Positions 1-8,786 of a stretch of 64,000 nt of DNA are shown here, one piece after another; position 1 is the first letter of the stretch; every line of letters starts with the position of its first letter. A program made the translations under genes and the position numbers. The DNA is from Bacillota bacterium. GTDB taxonomy: Bacteria > Bacillota > Clostridia > Christensenellales > JAEXRW01. The DNA is taken from NCBI GenBank assembly GCA_023454175.1, contig JAEXRW010000009.1, positions 1 through 64,000 of the forward strand, written 5' to 3'. The notes beneath the pieces were generated by a model. That model saw only the letters and a program-made list of their open reading frames with translations. It was not told where the DNA came from and made no database searches.

Positions 1-1140
1 GTCACGGTCAGGATCCAGGTGACCCTGGGTACGCTGGTGAAGACTTATAAAGTCAACATCACACGCGTCAAATCCACGAATAATAAGCTCAAAGATCTCA
101 AGTGGGATGCAGGCTCCATGGATTCCGCCTTCAGCAGTGCCGATACCACATATAACCTCACGTTGAATGAGACTGCCTCCACCGTGCATCTCTCGGCGGT
201 GAAGGAAAATGCCTATGCCACCGTGAAACCGGCCTCCGCCACCGTCGTACTGAGCAATCCCGGGGATAAAAAGACCGTGAAGTTCAGTGTCAAGTCCCAG
301 GCGGGCAAGACCCGGACGTATACGGTGAATGTCAAGCGGAATGCTTCCACGCAGGTCAATGTGACCAATATCTGGACCACTCCTACCACATATGGCGTAT
401 CTCCTGCATTTAATCCCGCCACATCGACCTATAAGGTCATTCTCCCCGCCAGCGTCAGTTCTATAAAGCTGAACGCCAGTGTTTCCGGATACAAGGCTTC
501 CGTTACTTTGAACGGCAAAAAATCCCCGTATACGGTCAGCCTGAATTACGGGCAAAGCAAGACGGTTGATATTGTCGCCAAATCCCAGACTGGTGCTGTG
601 ACCCGATCCTATCGTGTTACAGTCACCCGCATGAACGCGAATGCGGGAACAGACGGCAAGTTCAAAGCTGGTAAGGATATTGCACCGGGTGAATATTTCA
701 TCGTATCGGCGACCAATAACGGCTGTGCAGCCGGTTTGATGAATGCCAGCAATAGCCTCATCGGCATTTCAGAGTTCTACACATTCACTATTTTCAATGT
801 CCAATACGGGCAGACCCTGATCATTCCGGTAGTGAATAAGAAACTCATAGCTTCATTCTGCCCGTTGGATAAGTTTCCCGCCATCAGGCCGGACAACTCT
901 GGAAGGTATCCTGAAGGCATGTACAAGATCGGTGCCCTGAGCACCCCAGGCAACATGCTCCCGCCCGGCACATACAGGCTGGTCCCCTATCCGGATTGTG
1001 AGGATGTCGCAGATTATATCGTCACCTCCAACAGCACCCATTCGAGCAGTGCCTTTGTTGATCTCACTGCACCCCGGACAGTTACCGTTTCGGCCGGCCA
1101 GTATTTGGAGGTCTATGCGGCATATGTCATTCCCCAGTAA
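1..1140 (+). CDS. Cadherin-like beta-sandwich surface protein (C-terminal part; 5' end outside window)
   Basis: The frame is open back to base 1, so the gene starts upstream. The protein ends with at least two Ig-like/cadherin-like beta-sandwich units (about residues 25-112 and 113-210 of the visible part). Each contains the LxxLxW/YxP opening and the TYxVxVxR closing strand typical of the family; the first visible residues are the tail of another such unit. The last 160 residues contain two related segments, each starting near a GxY(K/F)xG...PGxY motif. Such proteins are usually secreted and act in adhesion or cell-surface architecture. No sorting signal or membrane anchor is visible at the C terminus. 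The function is inferred from the fold only. Confidence 0.75.
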   Translation, partial: VTVRIQVTLGTLVKTYKVNITRVKSTNNKLKDLKWDAGSMDSAFSSADTTYNLTLNETASTVHLSAVKENAYATVKPASATVVLSNPGDKKTVKFSVKSQAGKTRTYTVNVKRNASTQVNVTNIWTTPTTYGVSPAFNPATSTYKVILPASVSSIKLNASVSGYKASVTLNGKKSPYTVSLNYGQSKTVDIVAKSQTGAVTRSYRVTVTRMNANAGTDGKFKAGKDIAPGEYFIVSATNNGCAAGLMNASNSLIGISEFYTFTIFNVQYGQTLIIPVVNKKLIASFCPLDKFPAIRPDNSGRYPEGMYKIGALSTPGNMLPPGTYRLVPYPDCEDVADYIVTSNSTHSSSAFVDLTAPRTVTVSAGQYLEVYAAYVIPQ

Positions 1141-1196
1141 GGCTGCTTTTCCCGGCATCCCGTCCTGTCTGGTTTGGTCCAATGGACATTCCTGCA

Positions 1197-1231
1197 AAAG
1201 AGCAGGTTCCTGCAAAAGGAGCCTGCTCTTT
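1197..1231 (+). terminator. Rho-independent terminator of the surface-protein gene
   Basis: Ten-base arms AAAGAGCAGG (1197-1206) and CCTGCTCTTT (1222-1231) flank a 15-base loop, followed by a T-rich stretch. Confidence 0.75.
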
Positions 1232-1320
1232 GTTTGCGGTTTCTTACCACTAGCCATGCGTCTGCCTATCGATGCCTGTTCCACCCATCTTGTAAGCGTA
1301 CTCGATATCGTTACAGGCAA

Positions 1321-1349
1321 GAACCCCCGCGTATCCTGCGGGGGTTCTG
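1321..1349. terminator. Hairpin between convergent genes
   Basis: GAACCCCCGC and GCGGGGGTTC form a perfect 10-bp stem with a 7-base loop, just beyond the end of the minus-strand transporter gene. The T-tract is weak on both strands, so its direction is uncertain. Confidence 0.5.
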
Positions 1350-1379
1350 CATGAGTATTGTTATGATCCCGTTTGTCGT

Positions 1380-3272
1380 TTACATCTGTTCATCGGTCGC
1401 CTTGTGCTTCTTCTTCCTTGGCAGCATCGGCCCGTCATCCAGCAGCTGCAGCGGCATCACCGATACCACGATGTGCTTGTGCTTCAGCAGCTCCCGTTCG
1501 ATGAAAAAGCGCGTGTTGTTGTGCAGCAGCCTGTGCCACCACTTGCGCACTACGAATTGCGGCACCACCACCGTGATCATGTCCCCCCGCCTGTAGTCGT
1601 ACTCTGCGGATTCGATGTATTTGAGCAGCTGGCTCACCACTTTGCGGTACGGCGAATATTTCACGATCAGCGGGATGTCCGTCTTCAGCAGCTTAAATTT
1701 TTCCTTGATCCGCGCCGCGTCGTCCTCGTTGATCACCACACTGAAAGCCGTGATGTTGTCCGATATCGTCTCTGCATAGCGCAGTGCGCGCAGGCTGGAG
1801 CGGTTGATGCTCTCGATGGGTACGATCACGCGGTTGCGGTATACGGCCTTTTCGATGACGGTGTTCTCCAGCTCGTCGGGTGAGAGGCGCAGCTGCTTCT
1901 GCACCGAGTTGTAGTGATGCTTCACCTTCAGCATGCCGATCACCAGCAGCGGCACTACTATGACGACGATCCACGCGCCCTCATCAAATTTCGTGATGGC
2001 GATGATGACCACCACCATGGCGGTCACCAGCGCGCCCACCCCGTTGATGGCGGCCTTCAGCATCCAGCGCTTCCCTTTCTGTTTGATCATCCGTATGCAC
2101 AGGCCTATCTGCGAAAGCGTGAAGGAGGTGAATACACCGATGGCATATAAACCGATCAGTTTGGAGACCTTGGCTTCAAAAGCGATGATGAGGATCACGG
2201 CGAAAAGCGTCAGGATCAGGATGCCGTTGGTATAGCTCAGCCGATCCCCCCGCATGCTCAGCTGCCGCGGCGCATATCCTTCCTTGGCCATCACGGAGAT
2301 GAGGATGGGGAATCCCGTATAGGCGGTGTTTGCCGCCAGGAAGAGGATGATGAAAGCGGAGAACGAGATCACGTAGTACATGAATCCGTTTCCGAATATA
2401 TTGCCTGCGATGAGCACCAGCATGGCGTCGTTTTCCGTGGGCACCACGTGGTACAGGTTGGCCAGCACCGCAGTCCCGCCGAAAAGGGCCAGGATGATGA
2501 GGGAGAGCAGGAGCATGACCTTCTTTGCGTTCTTGCGCCTGGGTTCCTTGAAATTCGGCACCGAATCGCTCACGGCTTCGATGCCCGTCACCGCCGCGCA
2601 TCCGTTGGAAAATGCCCTTAGCAGCAGGAAAAGCGTGATAGGCGCTCCCGCCGACTCGATGGGGGGCGCCTCTGCAGGCACGCCGCCGCTTGCGTATTTG
2701 ATGAACCCCGCCACCAGCATCGCCAGCATGGACAGGATGAATGCGTAGGTGGGCAGCCCGAAAAGCTTGGAGGATTCGCGTATCCCGCGCAGGTTGCCGA
2801 TCATCAGCAGCAGCACGAGCGCCACGGCGATGATCACGGTATACCGTTTGAGGTCGGGGAAGGCCGAGGCCATCTGCGCCACGCCCGAGGACACGCTCAC
2901 GGCCACCGTCATGATATAGTCCACCGTCAGCGAAGCGCCCGCGGTCACGCCCGCCAGCACGCCGATATTTTCCTTGGCCACCATGAATGCGCCGCCGCCG
3001 TCGGGGTAGCTTTCGATCGCCTGCCGGTAGGAGAGCATCAGCAGCACCAGCAGGCCGATGATCACGGCCGAGATGATCGTCATCTGGCCGAAAGCCAGCG
3101 CGCCGATGACGGGGATCATCACCATCAGCATTTCCTGCCCGGCGTAAGCCACCGAGGAAACGGCGTCGCTCGCCAGGATGGGCAGCCCCCAGATGACCCC
3201 GTACTTTTCGCCGTGCAGGGCTTCATTGGGCAGGGGCTTGCCTATGAAGAACCGTTTGATTTTGCCAAACAT
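1380..3272 (-). CDS. kimA: KimA-type potassium transporter, copy 1 (APC/KUP superfamily)
   Basis: Polytopic permease of 630 residues. Residues 1-460 carry about 12 membrane helices; the last 170 form a cytosolic domain. The N terminus (KRFFIGKPLPNEA, then SSDAVSSVAYAGQEML), the SYRQxIESYPxGGGAFxVAKEN segment, and NLRGIRESSKLFG and ANTAYTGFP match the Bacillus KimA/YdaO family, high-affinity proton-coupled K+ importers. Length is close to B. subtilis KimA (about 607). In Bacillus the protein and its mRNA are controlled by c-di-AMP. The gene has its own promoter (3415-3444) and a long leader with a terminator-like hairpin. The second copy lies directly upstream, is about 70% identical by eye, and differs mainly in the extracellular loop near residue 200. 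Substrate is inferred from family. Confidence 0.85.
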   Translation of the reverse strand: MFGKIKRFFIGKPLPNEALHGEKYGVIWGLPILASDAVSSVAYAGQEMLMVMIPVIGALAFGQMTIISAVIIGLLVLLMLSYRQAIESYPDGGGAFMVAKENIGVLAGVTAGASLTVDYIMTVAVSVSSGVAQMASAFPDLKRYTVIIAVALVLLLMIGNLRGIRESSKLFGLPTYAFILSMLAMLVAGFIKYASGGVPAEAPPIESAGAPITLFLLLRAFSNGCAAVTGIEAVSDSVPNFKEPRRKNAKKVMLLLSLIILALFGGTAVLANLYHVVPTENDAMLVLIAGNIFGNGFMYYVISFSAFIILFLAANTAYTGFPILISVMAKEGYAPRQLSMRGDRLSYTNGILILTLFAVILIIAFEAKVSKLIGLYAIGVFTSFTLSQIGLCIRMIKQKGKRWMLKAAINGVGALVTAMVVVIIAITKFDEGAWIVVIVVPLLVIGMLKVKHHYNSVQKQLRLSPDELENTVIEKAVYRNRVIVPIESINRSSLRALRYAETISDNITAFSVVINEDDAARIKEKFKLLKTDIPLIVKYSPYRKVVSQLLKYIESAEYDYRRGDMITVVVPQFVVRKWWHRLLHNNTRFFIERELLKHKHIVVSVMPLQLLDDGPMLPRKKKHKATDEQM

Positions 3273-3302
3273 ACAGTATCCTTCTTCGTTGCTGGCTCGT
3301 CG

Positions 3303-3336
3303 AAAAACGGCTGCTTCTTCCTCTCGCAGTCAGCCG
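3303..3336 (-). promoter_or_regulatory. Terminator-like hairpin in the kimA copy 1 leader (possible attenuator)
   Basis: On the minus strand CGGCTG and CAGCCG (3336-3331 and 3313-3308) can pair and are followed by five T (3307-3303), about 30 bases before the start codon. The first arm can alternatively pair with GCCG at 3346-3349, which would disrupt the terminator. The leader from the predicted start point (about 3408) to the ATG is about 135 nt. No match to a known riboswitch consensus was recognised, including the c-di-AMP ydaO motif. Confidence 0.4.
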
Positions 3337-3414
3337 GACTCGCTTCGGCCTGGTTTTGGTTTGATACGCTTTGTCACATACCCGTTACTGTGAAAAAACG
3401 TAAAACTAGCCTAT

Positions 3415-3444
3415 AGTATAAAAAATGTATATGAAATATACAAA
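3415..3444 (-). promoter_or_regulatory. Promoter of kimA copy 1
   Basis: TTTGTA (3444-3439), an 18-base spacer and TATACT (3420-3415). The block TTTGTATATTT ... TATACTATA then GCTAG is nearly identical to the one before the sensor-kinase gene at 8165-8194, with the same spacing. Confidence 0.65.
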
Positions 3445-3729
3445 CGGCAAAAAGGACTCTCCGTCAGCCATTTTCGCCCGAATTTCACGTTAACAGCAAT
3501 ATGACAGGCTGTTATTTCTGCTGGTATGCGCCCTAACGCTTTTTTTGCTGAAATGCGCGTTCTGTTTGACTGTAAGTATATAAAAGAGTGCGCTATGGCG
3601 TTCTACGACTCCTTTTTCCGATACCATGCACACACTGTGTAGCGTAATCGCTCCAGTTTGGGCTGCATCGGCTGATCCGCTTTCATAACCTTTCGCCATG
3701 TTTTTCAAGCTCGTCCGGCATGAACAAAC
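3445..3729. other. Intergenic stretch without recognised genes
   Basis: Between the kimA copy 1 promoter and the terminator of copy 2. A short open frame on the minus strand (3490-3741) has no supporting features and runs into the terminator. Nothing else was recognised. Confidence 0.5.
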
Positions 3730-3755
3730 AAGCCCCCGCATTTCTGCGGGAGCCT
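3721..3755 (-). terminator. Terminator of the kinase-regulator-kimA operon
   Basis: Minus-strand hairpin AAGGCTCCCGCA / TGCGGGGGCTT (3755-3731, loop GAAA) followed by TGTTTGTT. It ends the operon before kimA copy 1. Confidence 0.7.
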
Positions 3756-3793
3756 TGCTGCAGTTTGGATGTATTTATAAAATATCGGTATTT

Positions 3794-5683
3794 TTACAGC
3801 GTCGTGTCTTCGGGCGTCTTTTTCTTGCGCTTGTGCGGGAACATCGGCCCGTCGTCGCTCAATTGCAGCGGCATCACCGCCACCACGATATGCCGGTGTT
3901 TGAGCAGCTCCCGTTCGATGAAAAAGCGTGTGTTGTTGTGCAGCAGCCGGTGCCACCACTTGCGCACCACGAACTGCGGCACCACCACCGTGATCATGTC
4001 CCCCCGCCTGTAGTCGTACTCCGCGGATTCGATGTATTTGAGCAGCATGCTCACCACCTTGCGGTACGGCGAGTATTTCACGATCAGCGGGATGTCGGTG
4101 TCCAGCAGTTTGAATTTCTCCTTGATCTTCGCGGCGTCCTCCTCGGTGATCACCACGCTGAAAGCCGTCACGCTGTCCGAGATGGTCTCTGCAAAGCGCA
4201 GCGCGCGCAGGCTGGAGCGGTTGATGCTCTCGATGGGTACGATGACCCGGTTGCGGTATACGGCTTTTTCGATGTTGGTTTTCGAAAGCTCCTCCGGCGT
4301 GAGGCGCAGCTGTTTCTGCACCGCGTTGTAGTGGTGCTTCACCTTCAGCATCGCAAAGACCAGCAGCGGCACCACGATCACCACGATCCACGCACCCTCG
4401 TGGAATTTTGTGATGGCCACAATCACCACCACCACTGCGGTGACGGCCGCGCCTATGCCGTTGACCACGGCCTTGAGCACCCAGTGCCTGCCTTTATGCT
4501 TGATCCACCGTATGAACATGCCTGACTGCGATAGGGTGAAGGAAGTGAATACGCCGATGGCGTACAGCCCGATCAGTTTGGATACGTCGGCGTCAAATGC
4601 CACGATCAGGATGACGGAAAAAAGGGTCAGCAGCACGATGCCGTTGGTATAGCTCAGCCGGTCCCCCCGCATGTTCAGCTGCCGCGGCGCATAACCCTCC
4701 CGCGCCATCACCGAGATGAGCATGGGGAATCCGGAGTACGCCGTGTTGGCAGCCAGGATCAGGATCAGGAAGGCCAGCGCCGATATCAGGTAATACATGA
4801 CCCCGTTGCCGAATATCTGCCCCGCCATCATCACCAGCAGGGCCTGATCCCCGGGCACGGCGTGGTACAGGCTCGCCAGCAACGCCGTTCCGCCGAAAAG
4901 CACCAGGATGACGATACACAGGAGCAGTAAAACGGTCTTTGCGTGTTTGCGGGCCGGGTCCTTGAAATTGGGCACCGCGTTGCTCACTGCCTCCACGCCC
5001 GTCACCGCCGCGCACCCGTTGGAAAACGCCCTTAGCAGCAGGAAAAGGCTCAGCGATTCCGTGGCGGGGGCCAGCACCGGTTCGGGCGGCCTGTAGCCCC
5101 CCGCGTATTTGATGAAGCCTGTCACCAGCATCGCCAGCATCGCGAAGACGAAGGCATACGTGGGCAGCCCAAAAAGCTTCGAGGATTCGCGTATCCCGCG
5201 CAGGTTGCCGATCATCAGCAGCAAAACGAGCGCTACGGTGATGATCACGGAATAGGGTTTGAGTTCGGGCACCGCGGAGGCGATCTGCTGCACGCCCGAG
5301 GATACGCTCACCGCCACCGTCAGGATGTAGTCCATCGTCAGCGCCGCCCCGGCTGTTACGCCCGCCACGATGCCGATGTTTTCCTTGGCCACGATGAAAG
5401 CGCCGCCGCCGTTCGGGTAGTTTTCGATGGTCTGCCGGTACGATAGCATCAGCAGCGCCAGCAATCCGATGATCACGGCCGAGAGGATGGTGATCTGGCC
5501 GAAAGCCAGCGCGCCGATGGCCGGTATCAGCACGATTAGCATCTGCTCGCCCGCGTACGCCACCGACGATATGGCGTCGCTCGAGAGGATGGGCAACCCC
5601 CACAGGACCCCGTATTTTTCGCCGTGAAGCGCTTCATTGGGCAGGGGTTTGCCGATGAAGAAGCGTTTGATCTTTCCAAACAT
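3794..5683 (-). CDS. kimA: KimA-type potassium transporter, copy 2
   Basis: 629-residue paralogue of the downstream transporter: about 12 membrane helices and the same C-terminal cytosolic domain (PIESINRSSLRALR, then FKLLDTDIPLIVKYSPYRKV and VPQFVVRKWWHRLLHNN). The ATG at 5683 follows GGAAGG and lies 38 bases after the response-regulator stop codon, so this copy is co-transcribed with the two-component genes. The copies diverge mainly in the loop around residue 200 and at the extreme C terminus. Potassium import is inferred from KimA homology. The linkage to a sensor kinase suggests signal-dependent control comparable in logic, but not in genes, to KdpDE. Confidence 0.85.
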   Translation of the reverse strand: MFGKIKRFFIGKPLPNEALHGEKYGVLWGLPILSSDAISSVAYAGEQMLIVLIPAIGALAFGQITILSAVIIGLLALLMLSYRQTIENYPNGGGAFIVAKENIGIVAGVTAGAALTMDYILTVAVSVSSGVQQIASAVPELKPYSVIITVALVLLLMIGNLRGIRESSKLFGLPTYAFVFAMLAMLVTGFIKYAGGYRPPEPVLAPATESLSLFLLLRAFSNGCAAVTGVEAVSNAVPNFKDPARKHAKTVLLLLCIVILVLFGGTALLASLYHAVPGDQALLVMMAGQIFGNGVMYYLISALAFLILILAANTAYSGFPMLISVMAREGYAPRQLNMRGDRLSYTNGIVLLTLFSVILIVAFDADVSKLIGLYAIGVFTSFTLSQSGMFIRWIKHKGRHWVLKAVVNGIGAAVTAVVVVIVAITKFHEGAWIVVIVVPLLVFAMLKVKHHYNAVQKQLRLTPEELSKTNIEKAVYRNRVIVPIESINRSSLRALRFAETISDSVTAFSVVITEEDAAKIKEKFKLLDTDIPLIVKYSPYRKVVSMLLKYIESAEYDYRRGDMITVVVPQFVVRKWWHRLLHNNTRFFIERELLKHRHIVVAVMPLQLSDDGPMFPHKRKKKTPEDTTL

Positions 5684-5721
5684 AGTTCTATATTACCTTC
5701 CAAAGAAAATTGTTGTCTTTG

Positions 5722-6297
5722 TTATGCGTTTTCATGCAGGCTGTCGTATACCCTGCGGTATTTCTCAGCCTCGTCCCCGTTGCCCAGCCCCGCGCAGGCC
5801 TTGGAAAGCAGCAGGTATATCTCCCCGTCCAGCGGTGTTTCCGCCAGCATGGGTTTCAGCAGCGTGATGGCCTCGGCATGCTGTTTGGAAGCGATCAGGC
5901 CCTCCGCCTTCCGTTTGGTTTCAATTGCCGGAGAACATCCGCTCTCCTTCAATTCCGCCAGCACGCTTTGGATCTTGTGGATGGTGAAAGGCTTCTGCAG
6001 GTAGGCCACCGCCCCCATGCGCGTGCATTCCACCGCGTTTTTCACCGTCGCGTACGCCGTGATGATGATGACGGGCGTTTGTCTGCCCATCTCCCGCATC
6101 CGTGCCAGCACTTCCGTCCCGCTCATCAGCGGCAGTTTGATGTCCAGGAAGATGAGGTCGAAGTCCTGCTTTGAGATGCGTTCCAGCGCCTCCCGCCCGT
6201 CCCCGGCGGTGGCCACGGCATATCCCTGCATCTCCAGGCATTTTGCCAGCAGCACCCGTATGTTTTTCGTGTCGTCCACAACCAGCACTTTTTTCAT
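5722..6297 (-). CDS. Response regulator: receiver domain plus short TPR-like tail, no DNA-binding domain
   Basis: 191 residues. Residues 1-118 are a CheY-like receiver with the acidic pair D8-D9, the phosphoacceptor D52 (LDIKLP), T80 and K102 (QKPF). After a linker, residues 130-185 form helices with a TPR-like signature (AITLLKPMLAETPLDGEIY). No winged-helix, HTH or AAA output domain is present. The ATG overlaps the stop codon of the sensor kinase (ATGA), indicating translational coupling; the potassium transporter follows 38 bases later. Output is therefore probably through protein contact, perhaps with the transporter or a diffusible regulator. The receiver assignment is firm; the output is inference. 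Confidence 0.85.
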   Translation of the reverse strand: MKKVLVVDDTKNIRVLLAKCLEMQGYAVATAGDGREALERISKQDFDLIFLDIKLPLMSGTEVLARMREMGRQTPVIIITAYATVKNAVECTRMGAVAYLQKPFTIHKIQSVLAELKESGCSPAIETKRKAEGLIASKQHAEAITLLKPMLAETPLDGEIYLLLSKACAGLGNGDEAEKYRRVYDSLHENA

Positions 6298-8147
6298 ATC
6301 TCATCAACCTTTTTAGCCAGCGGGAGCGTGAAGTAGAATCGGCTCCCGGAGTCCAGCTTGCTCTTCACCCATATTTCTCCCGAGTGCGCGCAAATGATCT
6401 CCTTCACCACCGAGAGCCCCAGGCCCGTCCCCGGCACCTCGATGTCCTGCCCCTTCACCTGGAAGTACTTTTCAAAGAGCCTGGGCAGGTACTTTTCCGG
6501 TATCCCCATGCCCGTATCCTCCACCGAAAGGGTGAGGGTCTCCCTTCCTTCTGAAGCGTTGATGGAGATGGTGTCCCCCGTGTCGGTGTATTTCAGCGCG
6601 TTGCTGAGCAGGTTGTTCAGCACCCACGCGATCTTCTGCATGTCCGCCGTTACCTTCGGCAGCCCCTTCTTCAGGTTGTTGATAAGCTTAACGCCCTTTC
6701 GCTCCGCCTTGTCGAGGAATTGTTGGCAGCTCTCTTCCGCGATGGTGTAGATGGAGCAGGGCCGCATATGGTAGATCGCCTTGCCGGATTCGATCCGCGA
6801 AAGCTCTAGCAGGTCGTTCACCAGTGTGGACAGCCGTTCGCCGTCCTCCTGGATCGCATTCAGTATCTCAGTCTGGTCCGGGTTCAATACGATCCCCGGC
6901 TGGGCCAGCATGTCCGCACCCATCAGGATGGAGGTCAGCGGCGTCTTGAACTCATGCGATACCGTCGCCACGAAATTCGTCTTCACTTGCTCCAGCTTTT
7001 TCAGCTCCGTCACGTTCTGCAGCAGCAGGATATGCCCGCCGCCCTGCGTCCGTGCCCCCTGTATGCGCGTCGTGATGACGTTGAAGTAATAGCCTTCCTC
7101 CTGCGGCAGGTAGATCATCGTCTCCTTCACGTTTTCGCCCTTCACCAGCCGGGAGATGATCTCGTACAGTTTTTTGTTGTTCAGCGCGTCCTTCACGTGC
7201 CGCCCCGCCACGTCCTCTTCCCGTATCCCGAAGTATTTCTCGCATGCATGGTTGATGAGGGTTATTTTCAGTTCGCCGTCCGTAACGATCAGCGGGTCCG
7301 ATATGCTCTTCACGATGGCGAGGGACTTGTTCTTCTCGTTTATCAGCATCCCCGTGCTGCTCTGTTCGTACTGGTTCAGCCGCGCCGTCATCTTGTTGAA
7401 TTCCCGCGCCAGCGTGCCGATCTCGTCGTTGGACTTTATTTCGATGTGCTGGTCCATGCTCCCCTCGTCCACCCTGGATATCGAGCCCGTTAATTGCGAT
7501 AACGGACGCAGGAACCGGTTGGCGAAAAACCTGGACAGCAGGAATCCCGCGACCACCGCGGCCGCCGTCAGCGAGATCAGCAGGTACACCGATTGCTGCA
7601 CGTCCTGCGTCGCCTTGTTCTTGCTGGCAAACATCGCCGTTTCGTTCATGCCGATCAGCTGGTTCAGCTGGGATTTGATCTCGGTGAATAGCGGCGCCAC
7701 CGTGGAGGTGTAGTATCCGATCGCGGCCTCTTCCCCCTGCCCCTTGCGGATGGCCTGCAGCGCGGAAAACATCGCCACATACCGGCTGTAATTGTCCGCC
7801 AGCTCCGCCGCCACCTCGCGTTCCCCGCTCTCGGTGGTGTTGCCCTGCTCGATGGTGATGTATTCATGGGCCAGGCGCTGGTTCTCGTCGAATATCTGTA
7901 ATCCCTGCGCCTCGTCCACGCTGATGAAAAGGTGCATCGCGCTGTCCTGCCGCTCCAGCGATTCCACAGCCTTGGAGAGCGCGCTGATGCTCTTGTAGTT
8001 GTCCGTCATCAGCCCGTCCACCGCCTTCTCGTGGTGGTACAGGTTCAGCACGGATGTCACACCGATTCCCGCCGTCAGAAGCACCAGCAGCAGGTACACC
8101 CATGTGATTTTCTGCTTCAATGTCGAAAACATTCTTCTCACAACCAT
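6294..8147 (-). CDS. Membrane sensor histidine kinase (4-helix sensor, HAMP, PAS, HisKA, HATPase)
   Basis: About 617 residues from the chosen start. TM1 is at residues 14-34, followed by a mostly helical extracellular sensor (about 35-190) and TM2. HAMP follows, then a PAS domain, the H-box with H398 (VSHEFKTPL), N-box (NNLLSNALKYT), G1 (DTGMGIP) and G2 (GTGLGLSVV). The open frame extends to 8267, but a good promoter lies inside that extension (8165-8194), so ATG at 8147 or 8132 is the likely start; 8147 has a weak AGG upstream. It is the first gene of the operon with the response regulator and kimA copy 2. The ligand is unknown; potassium, turgor or envelope stress are possible given the neighbours. 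Confidence 0.88.
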   Translation of the reverse strand: MVVRRMFSTLKQKITWVYLLLVLLTAGIGVTSVLNLYHHEKAVDGLMTDNYKSISALSKAVESLERQDSAMHLFISVDEAQGLQIFDENQRLAHEYITIEQGNTTESGEREVAAELADNYSRYVAMFSALQAIRKGQGEEAAIGYYTSTVAPLFTEIKSQLNQLIGMNETAMFASKNKATQDVQQSVYLLISLTAAAVVAGFLLSRFFANRFLRPLSQLTGSISRVDEGSMDQHIEIKSNDEIGTLAREFNKMTARLNQYEQSSTGMLINEKNKSLAIVKSISDPLIVTDGELKITLINHACEKYFGIREEDVAGRHVKDALNNKKLYEIISRLVKGENVKETMIYLPQEEGYYFNVITTRIQGARTQGGGHILLLQNVTELKKLEQVKTNFVATVSHEFKTPLTSILMGADMLAQPGIVLNPDQTEILNAIQEDGERLSTLVNDLLELSRIESGKAIYHMRPCSIYTIAEESCQQFLDKAERKGVKLINNLKKGLPKVTADMQKIAWVLNNLLSNALKYTDTGDTISINASEGRETLTLSVEDTGMGIPEKYLPRLFEKYFQVKGQDIEVPGTGLGLSVVKEIICAHSGEIWVKSKLDSGSRFYFTLPLAKKVDEI

Positions 8148-8164
8148 ACAGTAACCTAGCGTAT

Positions 8165-8194
8165 AGTATATGAACCGCTCTGCAAATATACAAA
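8165..8194 (-). promoter_or_regulatory. Promoter of the kinase-regulator-kimA operon
   Basis: TTTGTA (8194-8189), 18-base spacer, TATACT (8170-8165), then GCTAGG. Matches the kimA copy 1 promoter outside as well as inside the core hexamers. It leaves a leader of only about 10 bases if translation starts at 8147. Confidence 0.65.
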
Positions 8195-8473
8195 TCTCCA
8201 TACTTGGCTTAATTAAGGCGTAATCGGCAGTAAATCCGCGCCCCACGGTGCTGGTCTCGCTGCACATCTATCCATGTGCGTGGTACCGCCCTATTTCGCC
8301 TGTAATCGGTTTTCATTTGGTCATTCAAATAGAAGAGCAGGCTCCTTCACGCCTGCTTATTATATGCTTATATGATTTGCAATAAAGGGACGAGCCGGGT
8401 CGCGTTCGCGGCACGGCTCGGGACTGGTTTTTTAGGAGGGGTGCCTTGCATACAGTTCGGATTCAATAAAAAC
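8195..8473. other. Intergenic stretch with a weak hairpin
   Basis: No gene recognised. AGCAGGC/GCCTGCT at 8336-8357 forms a 7-bp hairpin without a clear T-tract. Confidence 0.4.
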
Positions 8474-8494
8474 GGCCCCGCATTAGGCGGAGCC
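8466..8494 (-). terminator. Terminator of the small gene at 8522-8758
   Basis: Minus-strand GGCTCCGC / GCGGGGCC (8494-8474, loop CTAAT, one mismatch) followed by GTTTTTATT. Confidence 0.75.
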
Positions 8495-8521
8495 ACGAAA
8501 AAGCAGGCTATTTCATACCGG

Positions 8522-8758
8522 TCAGGCGCACACAGAGCTCATGATTCCCCGGCGGACCTTCCCGTAATTGACCAGGATGCCCATTTTGTCTTCGATCACA
8601 CGCAGGATGGTTTCATCGGGGACGGTTTCGTCCTTCACGATCTGCCTGTACTGCGAAAGGATGCTCAGCGGGGTAAACCTTCCTTTTTGTGAAAGTATCA
8701 GATTGGTGATCACAAACCCGATGTCGTTTTGGCCGGCGGCCAGGGATTGGCTGCACAT
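8522..8758 (-). CDS. Small conserved-looking hypothetical protein, 78 aa
   Basis: The frame has its own complete signals: promoter TTTACA-17-TATAAT (8787-8815), an AGGAGGT ribosome site 9 bases before the ATG, and a terminator after the stop. The product is soluble and predicted mostly helical (SILSQYRQIV, then ILRVIEDKMGILV), with a possible small winged-helix or helical-bundle character. No family was recognised. It is monocistronic, upstream of nothing related. Confidence 0.7.
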   Translation of the reverse strand: MCSQSLAAGQNDIGFVITNLILSQKGRFTPLSILSQYRQIVKDETVPDETILRVIEDKMGILVNYGKVRRGIMSSVCA

Positions 8759-8786
8759 TCTCTGTACCTCCTGTCACAATATATAC

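Noticed and set aside
3273..3408. c-di-AMP (ydaO) riboswitch before kimA copy 1
   Set aside because: Position is right but none of the conserved blocks of that riboswitch could be recognised by eye.
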